15,467 nucleotides of DNA, taken from JAICTV01 sp035634055 (GTDB lineage Bacteria > Planctomycetota > Phycisphaerae > Tepidisphaerales > Tepidisphaeraceae). The stretch covers positions 1 to 15,467 of the forward strand of contig DASQDR010000001.1 of the NCBI GenBank assembly GCA_035634055.1. Reading direction: 5' to 3'. This document shows, piece after piece, positions 14,318 to 15,467 of the stretch. Numbering within the stretch: the first letter of the stretch is position 1; each line of letters starts with the position of its first letter. Under the pieces are notes generated by a model. That model was not told the origin of the DNA. It worked only from the letters and a program-made list of their open reading frames with translations, and searched no databases. Both the position numbers and the translations under genes were made by a program.

Positions 14318-15467
14318 ATGCGCGTCCTCGCCCCCGCCAAGGTCAATCTCCACCTGCGCGTCGGCCCCGCGCGAGCGGACGGGTTTCACCCGCTGCTCAC
14401 GTGGATGTGCACGGCCGGGCTCTTTGACACCCTGACGTTCGTCCGCGGTGCGCGCCGAAGGTCTGGCGAGCCAGAGAGCAGCAGCGACGCCGCCGCGGCA
14501 GCGAACGGGCCAGCCAATCTCAGCGCGCGCGAGGCCGCTTCCGCAGCGACCGCGGCGGACGCTTCGGCGGCGGGCGCGGGCAGCACCCCGAGCGGCGCGA
14601 ACGCCGCGAGGGCGAGGGCGAGGGCCGCCGCCAACGCGACGGGCGCGTCTGGCGCCACCAGAGCAACGGGCGCGCTGGGGACCATCAGCGCCACCAGCGC
14701 GACGGCCGCCGCGCACGCTTCGGATGCGCCGCACGCCGCGGACGCGGCGCACGCGGCCGACGTTCCGCATGCCGCGCCGCCGACCCACGTGCCGGAGGTT
14801 CCCGACGGGCCGATGCCCGGCCACGCGATCGGCGCGCCGCACGCCGCCGATCTCCAGTACGCGGGCGCGGCCGACGCGCCGCAATGGTTCTTGCTGACCG
14901 CCGACCATCCCACGTTGCCGACCGACGGGCGCAACCTGGTGGTGAAGGTCGCGGCGGCGCTGGCCGACACCCTCAGTCGGGTCGGGGAAGGTTCGACTGA
15001 CCGGCAGCCGCCCGAGTGGCGCGCGCCGCGGGTGTCGGCCTATTTGATCAAGCGCATTCCCGCCGGCGCGGGACTCGGCGGGGGCAGCTCCGATGCCGCC
15101 GCGACGCTCAAGGCGCTGGCGGCGATATGGAAGCTGGATTGGACGGCGGCGCGGCTGGGTGAGTTCGCCGCGCGGTTCGGCAGCGACGTGACGTTCTTCT
15201 TCCACGGCCCCAGCAGCGTCTGCACGGGTCGCGGTGAAATCGTCCGGCCGATCGCGGCGCCGGCGGCGCGCCATGCCGTGCTGGTGCTGCCGGAACTGGA
15301 AATGCCGACGCCGGCGGTCTATCGCCGGTTCGACGAAATGCGCCTCGGCCGCGCGGAGGACATAGTGACCGAGCCGGACTGGGCGGCGTGGGCGAGATTG
15401 AGCGCGAAGGAGTTGATGCCGCGGCTCGTGAACGACCTCGAGCCGCCAGCATTTTCGCTCCGCCCGG
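14318..15467 (+). CDS. ispE: 4-diphosphocytidyl-2-C-methyl-D-erythritol kinase, 3' end missing, with large Ala-rich insertion
   Basis: IspE phosphorylates CDP-methylerythritol with ATP in the MEP pathway to isoprenoids; it is a soluble GHMP kinase. The frame runs to the window edge with 383 codons visible. The N-terminus, MRVLAPAKVNLHLRV, holds the conserved lysine (Lys8), and DGFHPLLTWM with FDTLTF follow. PTDGRNLVVKVA (201-212), the ATP-binding PAGAGLGGGSSDAA (248-261) and GSDVTFF with Asp290 complete the catalytic set. Residues about 44-188 are a foreign-looking Ala/Gly/Ser/Arg-rich block with a six-residue repeat, (A/P)HA(A/S)D(A/V), near 132-155; most family members have only a short beta turn here. 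All catalytic motifs lie outside it and stay in frame. The ATG gives the exact family N-terminus; no clear ribosome site is seen. The C-terminus lies beyond the window. Confidence 0.9.
   Translation, partial: MRVLAPAKVNLHLRVGPARADGFHPLLTWMCTAGLFDTLTFVRGARRRSGEPESSSDAAAAANGPANLSAREAASAATAADASAAGAGSTPSGANAARARARAAANATGASGATRATGALGTISATSATAAAHASDAPHAADAAHAADVPHAAPPTHVPEVPDGPMPGHAIGAPHAADLQYAGAADAPQWFLLTADHPTLPTDGRNLVVKVAAALADTLSRVGEGSTDRQPPEWRAPRVSAYLIKRIPAGAGLGGGSSDAAATLKALAAIWKLDWTAARLGEFAARFGSDVTFFFHGPSSVCTGRGEIVRPIAAPAARHAVLVLPELEMPTPAVYRRFDEMRLGRAEDIVTEPDWAAWARLSAKELMPRLVNDLEPPAFSLRP

Noticed and set aside
14213..15274. Minus-strand open frame opposite ispE, with a collagen-like or Arg-Val-Arg pattern
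   Set aside because: It is the antisense of the Ala-rich insertion; the plus frame retains the IspE motifs on both sides.

Overview
The window reads as chromosomal DNA of a high-GC bacterium, most likely a planctomycete and perhaps of the class Phycisphaerae. This placement is inferred from the strong G/C third-position bias, the many Ala/Pro linkers carrying ATQP or TTQP, several Sec/lipobox lipoproteins, a B12-dependent ribonucleotide reductase carrying an intein, and short repeat arrays between and inside genes. No rRNA, tRNA, CRISPR array, insertion sequence or prophage gene was seen. Every supported gene lies on the + strand; the very long minus-strand open frames are composition shadows.

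Layout. The window opens inside a low-complexity Ala/Pro/Gln protein with a glutamine tract (2-1177), followed by an aldose-1-epimerase-like protein (1306-2208). A gene-poor stretch (2209-3355) holds an 8-bp inverted repeat, a structured segment ending in a strong intrinsic terminator (2682-2717), and a sigma70-type promoter (3036-3063) with two similar 12-bp boxes 31 bp apart. The promoter leads into dcd (dCTP deaminase, 3356-3916). Three small lipoproteins follow (3964-4470, 4531-4920, 4964-5446) that look like diverged copies of one another. Next come a 44-residue basic protein (5488-5622) and nrdJ (5791-10737).

nrdJ is the centrepiece. It encodes an adenosylcobalamin-dependent ribonucleotide reductase split by a 418-residue intein exactly before the thiyl-radical cysteine, so the enzyme should be inactive until spliced. 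The intein keeps its splicing motifs, but one LAGLIDADG motif has lost its acidic residue. Downstream, the reductase itself is interrupted in frame by a 103-bp near-perfect palindrome built of 8-bp units. After nrdJ lie two doubtful small ORFs, an ABC ATPase (11131-12228), a heptamer-repeat spacer, its ABC-2 type permease (12426-13922), and a short stretch that reads as a frameshifted gene remnant. The window ends inside ispE (14318 to the edge), which has an alanine-rich insertion of about 140 residues splitting its N-terminal half.

How the genes fit together. Dcd and NrdJ both feed deoxynucleotide supply: NrdJ makes deoxyribonucleotides, and Dcd diverts dCTP to dUTP on the way to dTTP. The ABC ATPase and permease should form one exporter. 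IspE belongs to the MEP isoprenoid pathway and is unrelated to its neighbours. The lipoproteins have no known role. The most unusual material is the set of in-frame insertions into essential enzymes (intein, palindrome, Ala-rich block) and the lipoprotein triplet.
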